NCBI GenBank assembly: GCA_050015675.1
Contig: JBEKAY010000002.1
Coordinates: 1 to 64,000, forward strand
Direction: 5' to 3'
Length of the DNA: 64,000 nucleotides
Origin: Fen-1298 sp050015675
Lineage (GTDB): Bacteria > Bacteroidota > Ignavibacteria > UBA10030
The notes beneath the pieces were generated by a model. That model made no database searches, was not told where the DNA came from, and saw nothing but the letters and a program-made list of their open reading frames with translations. Both the position numbers and the translations under genes were made by a program. Position 1 is the first letter of the stretch; every line of letters begins with the position of its first letter. Below are positions 33,704-43,698 of this stretch, piece by piece.

Positions 33704-34969
33704 TTAGTGTTTTTCTTGATACCTTCTAAACAGAAGGGAGGCGTTATGTCCGCCAAATCCAAAAGTGTTGCTGATTGCTGCATTGATGTTCCAATCCTGC
33801 GCTTTATTCGGAATATAATTCAAATCGCATTCAGGATCAGGAGTCTCGTAGTTAATTGTCGGGTGTACTTTGCTATTCTGAATCGCCAAGATGGTTGCTA
33901 CTGATTCGATTGCCCCTGCCGCCCCAAGAAGATGGCCTGTCATGGATTTTGTAGAATTAATGGCAATTTTTTTGGCACGCGCACCAAAGACTGTTTTAAT
34001 TGCGGCTGTTTCAGATTTATCACCCGGCGGTGTTGATGTACCGTGAGAGTTCACATGGTCGATGTCATCTGGAGTCAATCCTGCATCGTGAATGGCAATA
34101 CGCATAGCACGCACGGCGCCTTCTCCGCCGGGAGCCGGCTCGGTGATATGATGTGCGTCTCCAGAATAGCCAATGCCGCCAAGCTCCGCATAAATTTTTG
34201 CACCGCGTTTTATCGCATGCCCTAGTTCCTCTAGGACAAGAATACCGCCTCCTTCGCCCATTACAAAACCATCACGGTCTTTATCAAATGGGCGGCTGGC
34301 TTTTTGAGGTGCATCATTGCGCGTTGAAAGAGCTTTTAATGAATTGAATCCGCCGATACCCATCGGACAAATGCTCGCCTCGCCTCCGCCTGTGACCATA
34401 ACATCAGCGTCACCACGCTGAATGTGAATAAAGGCATTGCCAATAGAATGAGACGATGTTGCACAAGCAGAGACCGTTGCGTAGTTGACACCTTTCAAAC
34501 CATAGATCATTGAAATGCGTCCGGCAGCAATATCTGGAATCAACATTGGAATAAAAAATGGACTGATGAGGCGCGGACCTTTTCCATCTACAAAATTAAT
34601 AAACTGCTTATGGTATGTCCACATGCCACCAATGCCTGAACCGTAAATAACGCCGATGCGTTCACAATCTTCCTTCTCAAGATTCAGTTCCGAATCTTTC
34701 ATTGCTTCCTGGCAGGCAGCAATTCCGTACAGTGTAAATAAATCGGCTCGTTGTGCAAGCTTTCGATCCATATAATTTAGAGGATCGAACCCCTTCACTT
34801 CACAGGCAAATTTTGTTTCGTACGCGCTGGCATCAAAGAGCGTAATTGGACCTGCACTGCTTTTTCCATCTATCAACGCTTGCCAATACTCCTGCACAGT
34901 ATTGCCAAGAGGCGTAATGACTCCCATTCCCGTCACGACTACCCGTCGTTTGTTTGCATCAACTGCCAT
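33704..34969 (-). CDS. fabF: Beta-ketoacyl-ACP synthase II FabF
   Basis: 421 residues. Catalytic Cys in TVSACATSSHSIG, with the two histidines in NSHGTSTPPGDKSE and MTGHLLGAAG. It elongates fatty acids by condensing malonyl-ACP with acyl-ACP. AAGGAAG precedes the ATG. A 138-base gap from acpP holds no other gene. Confidence 0.96.
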   Translation of the reverse strand: MAVDANKRRVVVTGMGVITPLGNTVQEYWQALIDGKSSAGPITLFDASAYETKFACEVKGFDPLNYMDRKLAQRADLFTLYGIAACQEAMKDSELNLEKEDCERIGVIYGSGIGGMWTYHKQFINFVDGKGPRLISPFFIPMLIPDIAAGRISMIYGLKGVNYATVSACATSSHSIGNAFIHIQRGDADVMVTGGGEASICPMGIGGFNSLKALSTRNDAPQKASRPFDKDRDGFVMGEGGGILVLEELGHAIKRGAKIYAELGGIGYSGDAHHITEPAPGGEGAVRAMRIAIHDAGLTPDDIDHVNSHGTSTPPGDKSETAAIKTVFGARAKKIAINSTKSMTGHLLGAAGAIESVATILAIQNSKVHPTINYETPDPECDLNYIPNKAQDWNINAAISNTFGFGGHNASLLFRRYQEKH

Positions 34970-35107
34970 TGTTTCTTCCTTGTCAAAATACGATAAAGCT
35001 CAGCATCGTACCTCTCTGCATGCCTCGCTCATCTATACTGCTTTTTTGAAGAGAGCAAAGCCTTGTTGAACTAACCGCTCTCTTTTTCAACTTATTACCA
35101 AGTAGTA

Positions 35108-35344
35108 TTAGATGCCCTTTGTCTTTAAATAGTTCAGCACATCGCTCACGTTGGTAATCTTTTCTGCATCTTCATCCGGAATTTGGATGTTGAATGCTTT
35201 TTCGAATTCCATAACCAACTCAACGGTATCGAGGGAATCTGCACCGAGATCATTTGTGAACGACGCTTCTGGTGTCACTTGAGCGGCATCAACACCTAAC
35301 TTGGACACGATAATTTCTTTTACTTTTTCAGCAGTATCTGCCAT
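35108..35344 (-). CDS. acpP: Acyl carrier protein
   Basis: 78 residues. Ser37 in GADSLDTVEL is the phosphopantetheine attachment site. Strong AAGGAG 9 bases before the ATG, consistent with very high expression. Carries growing acyl chains for the surrounding Fab enzymes. Confidence 0.97.
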   Translation of the reverse strand: MADTAEKVKEIIVSKLGVDAAQVTPEASFTNDLGADSLDTVELVMEFEKAFNIQIPDEDAEKITNVSDVLNYLKTKGI

Positions 35345-35395
35345 TGTATTACTCCTTGGTTTATTGAAAGATTATTATTTGAATTATTTATTCAT

Positions 35396-36142
35396 CTACA
35401 TAACAAGACCACCGTCCACATTTAATACTTGGCCGGTAATATAGCTTGCAGCCGGGGAAACGAGGAAGACAACAACATTAGCAATTTCTTCCGGCTTTGC
35501 AATTCGTTTCATCGGAATCACATTCATTAACGCCTCACGCTGCTGAGTATTAAGTTTCTGCGTCATCTCAGTATCGATGAATCCAGGCGCAACCGCGTTC
35601 ACTTGAATATTGCGAGATGCAAATTCTTTTGCAAGTGTTTTTGTAATGCCGATAACGCCCGCTTTCGATGCTGAATAATTCACCTGACCTGCATTGCCCA
35701 TCACCCCAACAATTGATGCGATGTTGACAATTTTTCCCTGTCTTTGACTAAGCATTTGTCTTGATGCTGCTTTACAAAAATTGAACGTGCCTTTCAAATT
35801 AATAGCAATGACAGAATCCCATTCATCTTCTGACATGCGCATTATTAAGTTGTCCCGCGTGATGCCGGCATTGTTTACAAGAATATCGATATGTTGATAT
35901 TCCTTCACCACCGCATCTACCGTAATTTGCGCTTCGGCAAGATTGCGGACATCGGATTGAATTGCTGTTGACTGAACACCCTTGGCACGGATTAAGTTCA
36001 ACACTTCATCTGCCGCTCCCTCCAAACGGATATCAGTGAATGCCACATGTGCACCTTCAGAGGCAAGCTTGAGAGCGATTTCCCGGCCTATACCACGTGC
36101 ACCGCCGGTTACTAGTGCTACTTTATTATCAAGAACACCCAT
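35396..36142 (-). CDS. fabG: 3-oxoacyl-ACP reductase FabG
   Basis: 248 residues. Rossmann motif TGGARGIG near residue 12, catalytic Ser-Tyr-Lys with YSASKAG, and the C-terminus GQVLNVDGGLVM typical of FabG. NADPH-dependent reduction of 3-oxoacyl-ACP. AAGGA lies upstream of the ATG. Confidence 0.96.
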   Translation of the reverse strand: MGVLDNKVALVTGGARGIGREIALKLASEGAHVAFTDIRLEGAADEVLNLIRAKGVQSTAIQSDVRNLAEAQITVDAVVKEYQHIDILVNNAGITRDNLIMRMSEDEWDSVIAINLKGTFNFCKAASRQMLSQRQGKIVNIASIVGVMGNAGQVNYSASKAGVIGITKTLAKEFASRNIQVNAVAPGFIDTEMTQKLNTQQREALMNVIPMKRIAKPEEIANVVVFLVSPAASYITGQVLNVDGGLVM

Positions 36143-36209
36143 ACAATTCCTTTAAAAATAACATTACGAAAACTACTACAATGTACGGATCAACTCTCTC
36201 AACCGATCT

Positions 36210-37124
36210 TTATTTTCTATCAGTAATGTCACTCAGCTTTTCAAGTCCGATAATTTTGACATTGCCATTAATCCGTTTCACTAACCCTTGAAGCACTTTG
36301 CCGGGACCTATTTCAACAAATGTTGCCGCGCCATCGGCGATCATACCTGCCACACTTTCTTCCCATCTCACCGGACTGATAAGTTGCCGGATTAACAAAT
36401 CACGTATCTCGTCAGCAGAACGCATTGGCCGAGCTGTGACATTTGCATAAACAGGAACTGCAACATCATGAATTTTCGTTTTATCCAGCGCTGTTTTTAA
36501 TTCAGCCTGCGCAGATTCCATGAGCGGAGAATGAAACGCGCCGCTCACCGGAAGTTCTTTCACTATTTTTGCACTGCGTGTCTTTGCAAGCTCCATCACT
36601 TTTCGTACGCCGCCAGACGAACCAGAAACAACAATTTGTCCGGGTGAATTGAAATTTGCCGCCTGCACAATTCCATCTGCCGAAGCTTCAACACACAATT
36701 CGCTGACAATCTTTGAATCAAGACCAATAATGGCTGCCATCATACCAGGATGCTCGACACCAGCTCGCTGCATCAATTCGCCGCGCAAGCGGACAAGTTT
36801 CAATCCGTCTTCAAATGTCAAGGCACCAGCCGCGACTAATGCAGAATATTCACCAAGCGAATGCCCTGCAGTCATTTCAAACTGTTTATTATTTATAAGA
36901 TGAAAAAGAACAATACTATGTAAAAAAATTGCCGGCTGAGTGTTTTTTGTCTGTTTCAGTTCTTCTTCCGGACCATCAAAACATATTTTGCTGATGGAGA
37001 ACCCAAGTATTTCATCTGCTTTATCAAAGAGCAACTTCGCTGCTGTGCTGCCTTCATAAAGGTCTTTGCCCATACCGGCATATTGTGAACCCTGTCCTGG
37101 AAAAATAAATGCTGTTTTCACCAT
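36210..37124 (-). CDS. fabD: Malonyl-CoA:ACP transacylase FabD
   Basis: 304 residues. FPGQGSQYAGMG at the N-terminus, nucleophile Ser in GHSLGEYSALVAAG, and catalytic His in SGAFHSPLM. Supplies malonyl-ACP. It follows fabH by 6 bases in the same operon. Confidence 0.96.
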   Translation of the reverse strand: MVKTAFIFPGQGSQYAGMGKDLYEGSTAAKLLFDKADEILGFSISKICFDGPEEELKQTKNTQPAIFLHSIVLFHLINNKQFEMTAGHSLGEYSALVAAGALTFEDGLKLVRLRGELMQRAGVEHPGMMAAIIGLDSKIVSELCVEASADGIVQAANFNSPGQIVVSGSSGGVRKVMELAKTRSAKIVKELPVSGAFHSPLMESAQAELKTALDKTKIHDVAVPVYANVTARPMRSADEIRDLLIRQLISPVRWEESVAGMIADGAATFVEIGPGKVLQGLVKRINGNVKIIGLEKLSDITDRK

Positions 37125-37130
37125 CGATTA

Positions 37131-38138
37131 TTATTTCTCTGGATTCACCAGCGACCATTTCACCAGCATGGAGCCCCAAGTGTAACCTGCACCGAATGCC
37201 GCAAGAACAATATTCTGTCCACGTTGCAACTTACCGGCTTGCCACCACTCTGATAAGCAAAGTGGAATCGTTGCCGCTGTGGTATTACCATACCGGTCGA
37301 TATTGATCATCACCTTGCTGTTGTCAATTCCCATCCGTTGTGCTGTAGCGTCGATGATACGCAGATTCGCTTGATGAGGCACAAGCCACGCGATATCGCT
37401 GCCCTTCAGATGATTTCGTTTCATAATTTCTTCCGAGACATCCGTCATACAAACAACAGCGCTTTTGAACACTGCCTTTCCATCTTGAAATACATAGTGC
37501 ATCTTTTTGTCAATCGTTTCATGCGTCGGTGGGTTAAGACTTCCTCCGCCTTTTAGATTTAGAAAAGCTCCACCGGAACCGTCACTGTACATACATTGAT
37601 CGATAATGCCATACTCTTTCTCATCCGTCGATTCAAGAAGTACTGCTCCAGCGGCATCACCAAATAAAATGCACGTGTTGCGATCTGTGTAATCGGTGAT
37701 GGAACTCATCTTATCCGCGCCGACAACGATGACTTTGGAATGTACTCCAGTTTCGATGAAGCGCGCGCCGACGCTTACGGCATACAAAAATCCAGAGCAT
37801 GCTGCATTCAGGTCAAACCCCCATGCTTTGCTGGCACCGATTTTTTCTTGCACCACGCATGCCGTTGCTGGCAGCATCGTATCCGGTGTAATGGTTGCAA
37901 CAATTATCAACTCAATTTCTTCGGCAGTGATACCGCGATGAGCCAGCACTTGCTGAATCGCCTTCACCGCTAAATCCGATGTTGCTCCTTGTTCAAGAAT
38001 ACGCCGTTCACGGATACCTGTTCGTGTGCGAATCCATTCATCATTGGTGTCAACTATTTTTTCAAGATCAGTATTCGTGAGAATCTTTTCTGGAACATAG
38101 TGACCAACCGCTGTAATTGATGCTCGTCGTACTTCCAT
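37131..38138 (-). CDS. fabH: Beta-ketoacyl-ACP synthase III FabH
   Basis: 335 residues. Catalytic Cys in DLNAACSGFLYAVSVG, His in LVPHQANLRI, Asn in NIDRYGNTTAATIP. It starts fatty acid synthesis by condensing acyl-CoA with malonyl-ACP. It lies 10 bases after plsX, a conserved pairing. Confidence 0.96.
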   Translation of the reverse strand: MEVRRASITAVGHYVPEKILTNTDLEKIVDTNDEWIRTRTGIRERRILEQGATSDLAVKAIQQVLAHRGITAEEIELIIVATITPDTMLPATACVVQEKIGASKAWGFDLNAACSGFLYAVSVGARFIETGVHSKVIVVGADKMSSITDYTDRNTCILFGDAAGAVLLESTDEKEYGIIDQCMYSDGSGGAFLNLKGGGSLNPPTHETIDKKMHYVFQDGKAVFKSAVVCMTDVSEEIMKRNHLKGSDIAWLVPHQANLRIIDATAQRMGIDNSKVMINIDRYGNTTAATIPLCLSEWWQAGKLQRGQNIVLAAFGAGYTWGSMLVKWSLVNPEK

Positions 38139-38148
38139 CGTTACCTTG

Positions 38149-39168
38149 TTAAAACCCTTTCTTTGCCAAAGCCGCTTCGATTTGTCGATTTACTTGATTC
38201 TGTGCTACTTCTACAGCACGGAGAATCATATTTCTAATCCCCTTTGCCGTTGAACTTCCATGGCCAATAATAGTCACGCCATTCACTCCTAATACCGGAA
38301 CACCGCCTTCCTCGTTCGGATCCATATCTTGAAGCGATGCTCTGAGAGGCAACAATGCCATACCGACGGCGAGTTTGTTGAGAATCCCGCGCGTGGAGAA
38401 TTGTTTCAATCGGCTTTTTAGGAACGATGGTACACTTTCGCCAAACTTCAGAACAATATTCCCTACAAAACCGTCGCACACAACGACATCGGCTTTTGCT
38501 TTGAGTATATCGCCGCCTTCTACGTTTCCGATAAAATTGTACCTGCTTGCTGAAAGAAGTTTATGCGCTTCCAGCACTGATTCCGTGCCTTTTGATTTTT
38601 CTTCGCCAACATTGAGCAGGGCTATTGAAGGGCGTTCTTTTTTCTTCAAAAGTTGGACATAAATACTTCCCATCACTGCAAATTCGTATAGATGTTGCGC
38701 ACGGCAATCGACGTTAGCACCTGCATCCACCAGTAAACAAGTACCATGTTCTGCAGGAATAAATGTGCCAATCATTGGGCGGCTGACATTTTTAATGCGC
38801 CCCAAAATGAGGGTTGCAGCTGAAAGCACAGCGCCGGTATTTCCTGCACTGACACATGCATCAACCTTTCCATCTTTATGAAGACGCATTCCGACGGCAA
38901 GTGAGGAATCTTTCTTTTGCTTGAGAGCAGCAGTTGGGGAATCTGCCATGGTGACAATTTGCGAAGCGTGTGCTACCGCGAACGGAAGATGCTCCGCCTT
39001 TTGTAATGCAAGCTGATGGCGAATGACTTGCTCATCTCCCACGAGAATAATTTCAAACTGCTCACGGGATAATCGGAGTGCTTCTACTGCTCCAGCAACT
39101 TCACGTTCGGGCGCATAGTCTCCACCCATGGCATCAAGCGCAATACGTAATTTCTTGGGAGATTCCAT
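38149..39168 (-). CDS. plsX: Phosphate acyltransferase PlsX
   Basis: 339 residues. N-terminal IALDAMGGDYAPE and the VSAGNTGAVLSAA loop are diagnostic. Converts acyl-ACP to acyl-phosphate for PlsY, linking fatty acid synthesis to phospholipids. Part of the yceD-rpmF-plsX-fab cluster. Confidence 0.96.
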   Translation of the reverse strand: MESPKKLRIALDAMGGDYAPEREVAGAVEALRLSREQFEIILVGDEQVIRHQLALQKAEHLPFAVAHASQIVTMADSPTAALKQKKDSSLAVGMRLHKDGKVDACVSAGNTGAVLSAATLILGRIKNVSRPMIGTFIPAEHGTCLLVDAGANVDCRAQHLYEFAVMGSIYVQLLKKKERPSIALLNVGEEKSKGTESVLEAHKLLSASRYNFIGNVEGGDILKAKADVVVCDGFVGNIVLKFGESVPSFLKSRLKQFSTRGILNKLAVGMALLPLRASLQDMDPNEEGGVPVLGVNGVTIIGHGSSTAKGIRNMILRAVEVAQNQVNRQIEAALAKKGF

Positions 39169-39219
39169 GAAATTCGCTTCAGGGTACCTGTATTCCGGTT
39201 CTGAGGCGTATCCTGCTAA

Positions 39220-39402
39220 TTAGGCTTCCTTCGGGGTGACTATAGAGCGGCCGTTATAGAATCCGCAGTGGGGACATGCCCGGTGTTGCAATTTTTGTTC
39301 ATGGCAATTCGGACATTCTTGTGTTGACGGTGCCGTTGCTTTGTAATGTGTTCGGCGTTTACGTCCGCGCGTCTTAGAATGTCGTCGTTTAGGATTAGGC
39401 AT
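39220..39402 (-). CDS. rpmF: 50S ribosomal protein L32
   Basis: 60 residues. MPNPKRRHSKTRGRKRR start and a four-Cys zinc ribbon (CPNCHEQKLQHRACPHCG), the zinc-binding form of L32. AAGGAAG precedes the ATG. Lies between yceD and plsX as in most bacteria. Confidence 0.96.
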   Translation of the reverse strand: MPNPKRRHSKTRGRKRRTHYKATAPSTQECPNCHEQKLQHRACPHCGFYNGRSIVTPKEA

Positions 39403-39426
39403 ATTATACTTCCTTAAATTATATAC

Positions 39427-39945
39427 TCAATTATGGGACAGCTTTTTTAGCGCATCCCAACGCGAGTCTATCGCCTGAGCACAACAGGTGCAGCTCGCAA
39501 TATTTTTATTCACCCCGCATGTTGGACAAAATCCCTGACAGTCATCCCTGCATAAAAGTTTTTGTGGGATTGTTAGCAGAATGTATTGCCGCACATCATC
39601 ATCCAGATCAATGTAGTTCATATCAGCCGTGAGGATTTGTATCTCTTCCTCTTTGTTTAGATTAACAGTGGAGCGGGCACCTTGAACATACACCATTGAA
39701 TATGTCGTATTCAACTCTTGATGAAAATTATTGAGGCACCGGTCGCAGAAAAAACTTCCTTCTGCCTGTATTCCTGCTTGAAGGAAGATTTGGCGCATAC
39801 TTTTATCTAACTTGGCTTCAATTTTGATTGTGCCGCTAAACCGTTCATCCAGACCAATCTTCGAAGGCTCCGCTTCAAAGTGATACTCGTGAATCCCTTC
39901 CGAGAGGTTCGAGATATTAATCCGAAATTCAGCCATTGAACCCAT
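39427..39945 (-). CDS. DUF177/YceD family protein, probable 23S rRNA accumulation factor
   Basis: 172 residues. Contains the family's CDRCL motif (near residue 85) and a C-terminal Cys cluster (CRDDCQGFCPTCGVNK, then CTCC) that may bind zinc. The family is linked to 23S rRNA accumulation in E. coli and plants, and its exact action is not settled. ATG at 39936 is an equally possible start. First gene of the rpmF-fab-rnc cluster. Confidence 0.9.
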   Translation of the reverse strand: MGSMAEFRINISNLSEGIHEYHFEAEPSKIGLDERFSGTIKIEAKLDKSMRQIFLQAGIQAEGSFFCDRCLNNFHQELNTTYSMVYVQGARSTVNLNKEEEIQILTADMNYIDLDDDVRQYILLTIPQKLLCRDDCQGFCPTCGVNKNIASCTCCAQAIDSRWDALKKLSHN

Positions 39946-40141
39946 AACGTGAACCCCGGTTTAACCGGAAGCTATTAAAATTGGTAAAAAAATGAACATA
40001 CTTTGCAAAAAACGTTTGAAAATATACCTATTTCTATGTAGAGAATCAAGAAAAAAAGTCCAGGCTAACAAACTGAACCTCCATCTCACCCTCGCAAATA
40101 CATTTGGAATATATAATTAGATTTCATAGTTTTCTTAATAA

Positions 40142-40912
40142 ATGCGAATCAAACGACTAATAAAGCAAATTCTTCCAGACAGATTGGAAGTCAAATTTCG
40201 ACAAACGTTCTATTTCCTGAGAGGGTTATGGTATCGGGGTAGTAGATATCAATGCCCTTGTTGCGAAACTCGAGTTCGCCGATTCATTTCTGGTGGTGTT
40301 ACTCTACGGCCCAACGCACAGTGCCCACGATGTGGGTCTCTGGAACGACATCGATTACTCTGTCTATATCTTAAACACAAAACTGATTTTTTCAATCGAC
40401 ATCTTTGTGTATTAGATGTCGCTCCTACTTACTTTATGCAACAAAAATTTAGGCATTATGCTAATCTTGATTATCTTAGTACGGGTCTTGACGATCCGTG
40501 GGTAATGACGCATACGGATATCATAGCAATACCATTGCCTGACAACCATTTTGATTGCATTATCTGCTACCATGTATTGGAACATATTGCCGATGATCGA
40601 CAAGCTTTGAAGGAACTATTCAGAGTTCTAAAGCCGGATGGATGGGCTATTCTTCAATCACCCATTGATGTGAATCGAGAAACCACGTTGGAGGATCCTC
40701 GAGTAACTACACCGGAAGCTCATCGGAAACTATTTGGCCAAGATGACCATTTAAGAGTCTATGGACGTGACTATATTGAACGACTCAGAGAAGCAGGATT
40801 CCACGTTACACCGGATACATTCATTCAGCAGTTATCCAATAAAATGATAGATAAATTTGGTTTGATAAAAGAGGAGGTATTATTTTTCTGTAAGAAACCG
40901 ATTATTTCCTGA
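40142..40912 (+). CDS. Class I SAM-dependent methyltransferase with an N-terminal zinc-ribbon-like motif
   Basis: 256 residues. Cysteines C38, C40, C41 and C61, C64 (CPCC and CPRCG) suggest a metal ribbon, followed by a Methyltransf_11-type fold: VLDVAP (motif I), PLPDNHFDCIICYHVLEHI (motif IV region) and ELFRVLKPDGWAIL. Substrate unknown; relatives act on sugars or lipids in glycan clusters. Its last 11 bases overlap the end of the convergent propeller gene. Confidence 0.85.
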   Translation: MRIKRLIKQILPDRLEVKFRQTFYFLRGLWYRGSRYQCPCCETRVRRFISGGVTLRPNAQCPRCGSLERHRLLCLYLKHKTDFFNRHLCVLDVAPTYFMQQKFRHYANLDYLSTGLDDPWVMTHTDIIAIPLPDNHFDCIICYHVLEHIADDRQALKELFRVLKPDGWAILQSPIDVNRETTLEDPRVTTPEAHRKLFGQDDHLRVYGRDYIERLREAGFHVTPDTFIQQLSNKMIDKFGLIKEEVLFFCKKPIIS

Positions 40913-43193
40913 TTACAGCAACCTTGCCGGTCACAGTCTGCGAACCGTTTTCTGCAGATGCAACGATAAAATAGATTCCAGATGCGACGAATGCACCGTT
41001 TTTATCCCGTCCATCCCAAAACGCCTGGCCGCCGCCTTGTGCTTCAAATTGTGTGATTACAGAACCACTCACGGTTATTATTTTAATTTTACTATTTGCA
41101 ACTAAATTGCGGATAGTTAGTGACTGATCATTTGGTAAAATAAATGGATTCGGACCGCACTCAAGTGCAGAATATGTTCGGCTTGTCTCCACAGCTTTAA
41201 TCGCAACACTCGATAGACCTTGTTCTGTTCCGAAATAGGCAATACCACGTTTCTGATCGATGGCAATCGTTCGTACGTCATTAGATAATAATGATTTATT
41301 CGTTGAAGACACCGTAATCGGATTCGCTGACGGCACAGTAATAGGATCTTGCACCAACTGTGTGCCATCCGCGTTCACTACAAAGACACCTTCTTTTGTT
41401 CCAATCCATTTATTATTCACTCCGTCAACTGCAATAGATTGAATAACTTGTTCTCGTAATGGAAATGATGTGAGTCGATAAGACGGAGTAAGCGGATCTG
41501 GAATAATGACGGCACCAAGTCCAAGTCCAACCCAAATTTCTCCATCAAGATCAGCCGAAATCGCAAGAACCTTACTATCGGATATGTTTGAGATTTTCCC
41601 CCAACCGTACGGTTCAGTGCCTGAAATTATATTTTTTTCATTGAAGTAATACAGTCCCCTTCCATCATCCATATGCCATGGCACTGTGCTTCCCATCCAT
41701 TTTGTGTCATTTTGATCAATCACAATACCATGAAACCAACCCCAGCCGGGATCAACTTGATCATCAAAAAATGTTCCCGTTGTGTCGTTGTCAAGTCGAA
41801 GGAGACTATGGCCATTTGCTTCATTGCGATTTACAATCCATACTTTTCCCTCATTATCTATTGCAACGCCGCTGCTGACAACAAAGGTAGGATCTTTCGT
41901 AATCGCACTTGGAAGATTGGGTTTAGAATTATAGTTGTACTTCCGAATAACAGAATCGCCAACGACTTTAACAACGCCATCACCCCATGAAGACACCCAG
42001 ATAGAACCAATCACTCCAAGAGATACGTTATAATAATTGTCAAAGAGTGCTCCGTTTTTTTGCATCAGTGTATACTTATCACTCGTAAAATTTTTCCATT
42101 GCTTACCATCAGGTAAGGAAGGATTATACCGATAGAAACCAGCATCTGCAATTTCGCCGGACGCACACCAAAGTACGCCATTCGCATCAACAGCGAGACT
42201 GCTGAAAAAATTTGAATTCGGTCCATTGGGATATGAATAATTCCAGCTGGAACCGGTTATATGTGCCAATCCTTTTGTTGCAGTTGCAATCCAAGGGGAA
42301 GATGTTGGAATGATACTGATTCCTTGAACATCGGAATTTGAAGTTATTGTCTGCGGCATATCAAGTATAGAAGAGAGCGTCTCAACTATAAAATTTGAAC
42401 TAGAGGCAGAAAGCACATACAACTTGCCATTACTAACTAAAAGTTCACGGATAAATCTATTGCTCAATAATGGAATAGCTTTCGGCACGGTATCGTTGAG
42501 AGCAAAATATACGGCGCCAGTCGCGGTTCCAACAACTAATGTATCGTTGAACATAGCGAGTGCAGTTACTGCGCTTGATGCAATTCCCGGAAACGACGTG
42601 CACTGGGTCCACACACCAGATCCTAAGAAAGAGACTGTAAGTCCTTTATCGGTTCCGATCCATATTCGACTCTGTTGAAGAGCCATGCAAGATACTTGCG
42701 GCGATATAAATCCCAAATTCTGATATGTATCTCCAAATTCCCAACGCGAACGCCTGAAGACTGAAACGCCAAATTCAGAAACTATGAATACCGTATCCCC
42801 TTTGAAACTGAATGATTGAATATCCTTATTAGGGGATTCTGTTCTATTTGCAATATCTGAAATTGTTTGCCACTGATGTGTGTTCATATCGTAGACATTT
42901 ACCCATCCACCAGATCCACCAACCCAGATGTAATGCGTACCATCAAAATTAATAGCGAGAACATCATTTGTGTTCAAACCATCGACATTTGTAAATTTAG
43001 TGAACAAACCGCTTGTCGTATCAAATACAAATATGCCGCCGCCTGTTGCCGCCCAGACGCTGTTTCCAACTAGTACTGCGCTGCGCACAGATTTCATATC
43101 CGTAAATGATTTCCACTGCCCAACATGCTGTTGACTTTGTGCATGAACTATGAGAAAGAGAAAAGTGAGGAAAAACTTGGGAATGCGATACAT
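40902..43193 (-). CDS. PorZ-like beta-propeller protein with T9SS-type C-terminal domain
   Basis: 763 residues. Signal peptide (about 1-20), then many two-component-regulator-type propeller repeats: VRSAVLVGNSVWAATGGGIF near residue 36, LWCASGEIADAG near 343, IAVDGVNNKWIGTKEGVF near 597. The C-terminal domain (about 670-763) has GPNPF, an FlgD-like fold WDGRDKNGAFVASGIYFI and a terminal KVAVIRK. Length and layout match PorZ, the surface propeller of the type IX secretion machinery in Porphyromonas (776 residues). Without neighbours from the T9SS this remains family-level. Confidence 0.75.
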   Translation of the reverse strand: MYRIPKFFLTFLFLIVHAQSQQHVGQWKSFTDMKSVRSAVLVGNSVWAATGGGIFVFDTTSGLFTKFTNVDGLNTNDVLAINFDGTHYIWVGGSGGWVNVYDMNTHQWQTISDIANRTESPNKDIQSFSFKGDTVFIVSEFGVSVFRRSRWEFGDTYQNLGFISPQVSCMALQQSRIWIGTDKGLTVSFLGSGVWTQCTSFPGIASSAVTALAMFNDTLVVGTATGAVYFALNDTVPKAIPLLSNRFIRELLVSNGKLYVLSASSSNFIVETLSSILDMPQTITSNSDVQGISIIPTSSPWIATATKGLAHITGSSWNYSYPNGPNSNFFSSLAVDANGVLWCASGEIADAGFYRYNPSLPDGKQWKNFTSDKYTLMQKNGALFDNYYNVSLGVIGSIWVSSWGDGVVKVVGDSVIRKYNYNSKPNLPSAITKDPTFVVSSGVAIDNEGKVWIVNRNEANGHSLLRLDNDTTGTFFDDQVDPGWGWFHGIVIDQNDTKWMGSTVPWHMDDGRGLYYFNEKNIISGTEPYGWGKISNISDSKVLAISADLDGEIWVGLGLGAVIIPDPLTPSYRLTSFPLREQVIQSIAVDGVNNKWIGTKEGVFVVNADGTQLVQDPITVPSANPITVSSTNKSLLSNDVRTIAIDQKRGIAYFGTEQGLSSVAIKAVETSRTYSALECGPNPFILPNDQSLTIRNLVANSKIKIITVSGSVITQFEAQGGGQAFWDGRDKNGAFVASGIYFIVASAENGSQTVTGKVAVIRK

Positions 43194-43200
43194 AGGATAC

Positions 43201-43692
43201 CTACCGCGACTTGCGCTTCAGTGTTTTAAAGAGAGTAACCATTTCGAGAGCCGTCAAAGCTGCATCCCATCCCTTATGTCCTTGCGCTCCACCAACACGA
43301 TCAAGCGCTTGCTGCTCGTTGTCGGTTGTCAGCACACCGAACACTACCGGAAGAGAATAATGCAATGCAACATTTTGAATGCCGCGCGTTGTTTCAGCGG
43401 AGATATATTCAAAGTGTGGAGTGTCTCCACGAATAACAACGCCAAGGCAAATAATCGCATCCCATTTTTTTTGTGCAGCCAACCAATTGGCGACTTGCGG
43501 CAACTCAAATGCTCCTGGACAGAAAATCACTTTCCGATTTTTTTCAGGTACGCCATGGTCACGCAGACAGTGTTCCGCACCTTCCAATAATTTGGCAGTG
43601 ATGTGGTAATTGAATCGACTGACAACAAGAGCAAATCGTAACTTAGCTGCTGATCCTTGAAACGTCTTTTGTATATGCTTCTTTGAATTCAT
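43201..43692 (-). CDS. ribH: 6,7-dimethyl-8-ribityllumazine synthase
   Basis: 163 residues. The lumazine synthase core is clear: VVSRFNYHIT near the N-terminus, GAFELPQVANWL, and GVVIRGDTPHFEYIS with the catalytic-site His. Penultimate step of riboflavin synthesis. It ends 7 bases before the propeller gene start and begins 6 bases after the PHP gene, so the three may be co-transcribed. Confidence 0.95.
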   Translation of the reverse strand: MNSKKHIQKTFQGSAAKLRFALVVSRFNYHITAKLLEGAEHCLRDHGVPEKNRKVIFCPGAFELPQVANWLAAQKKWDAIICLGVVIRGDTPHFEYISAETTRGIQNVALHYSLPVVFGVLTTDNEQQALDRVGGAQGHKGWDAALTALEMVTLFKTLKRKSR

Positions 43693-43698
43693 GATATC

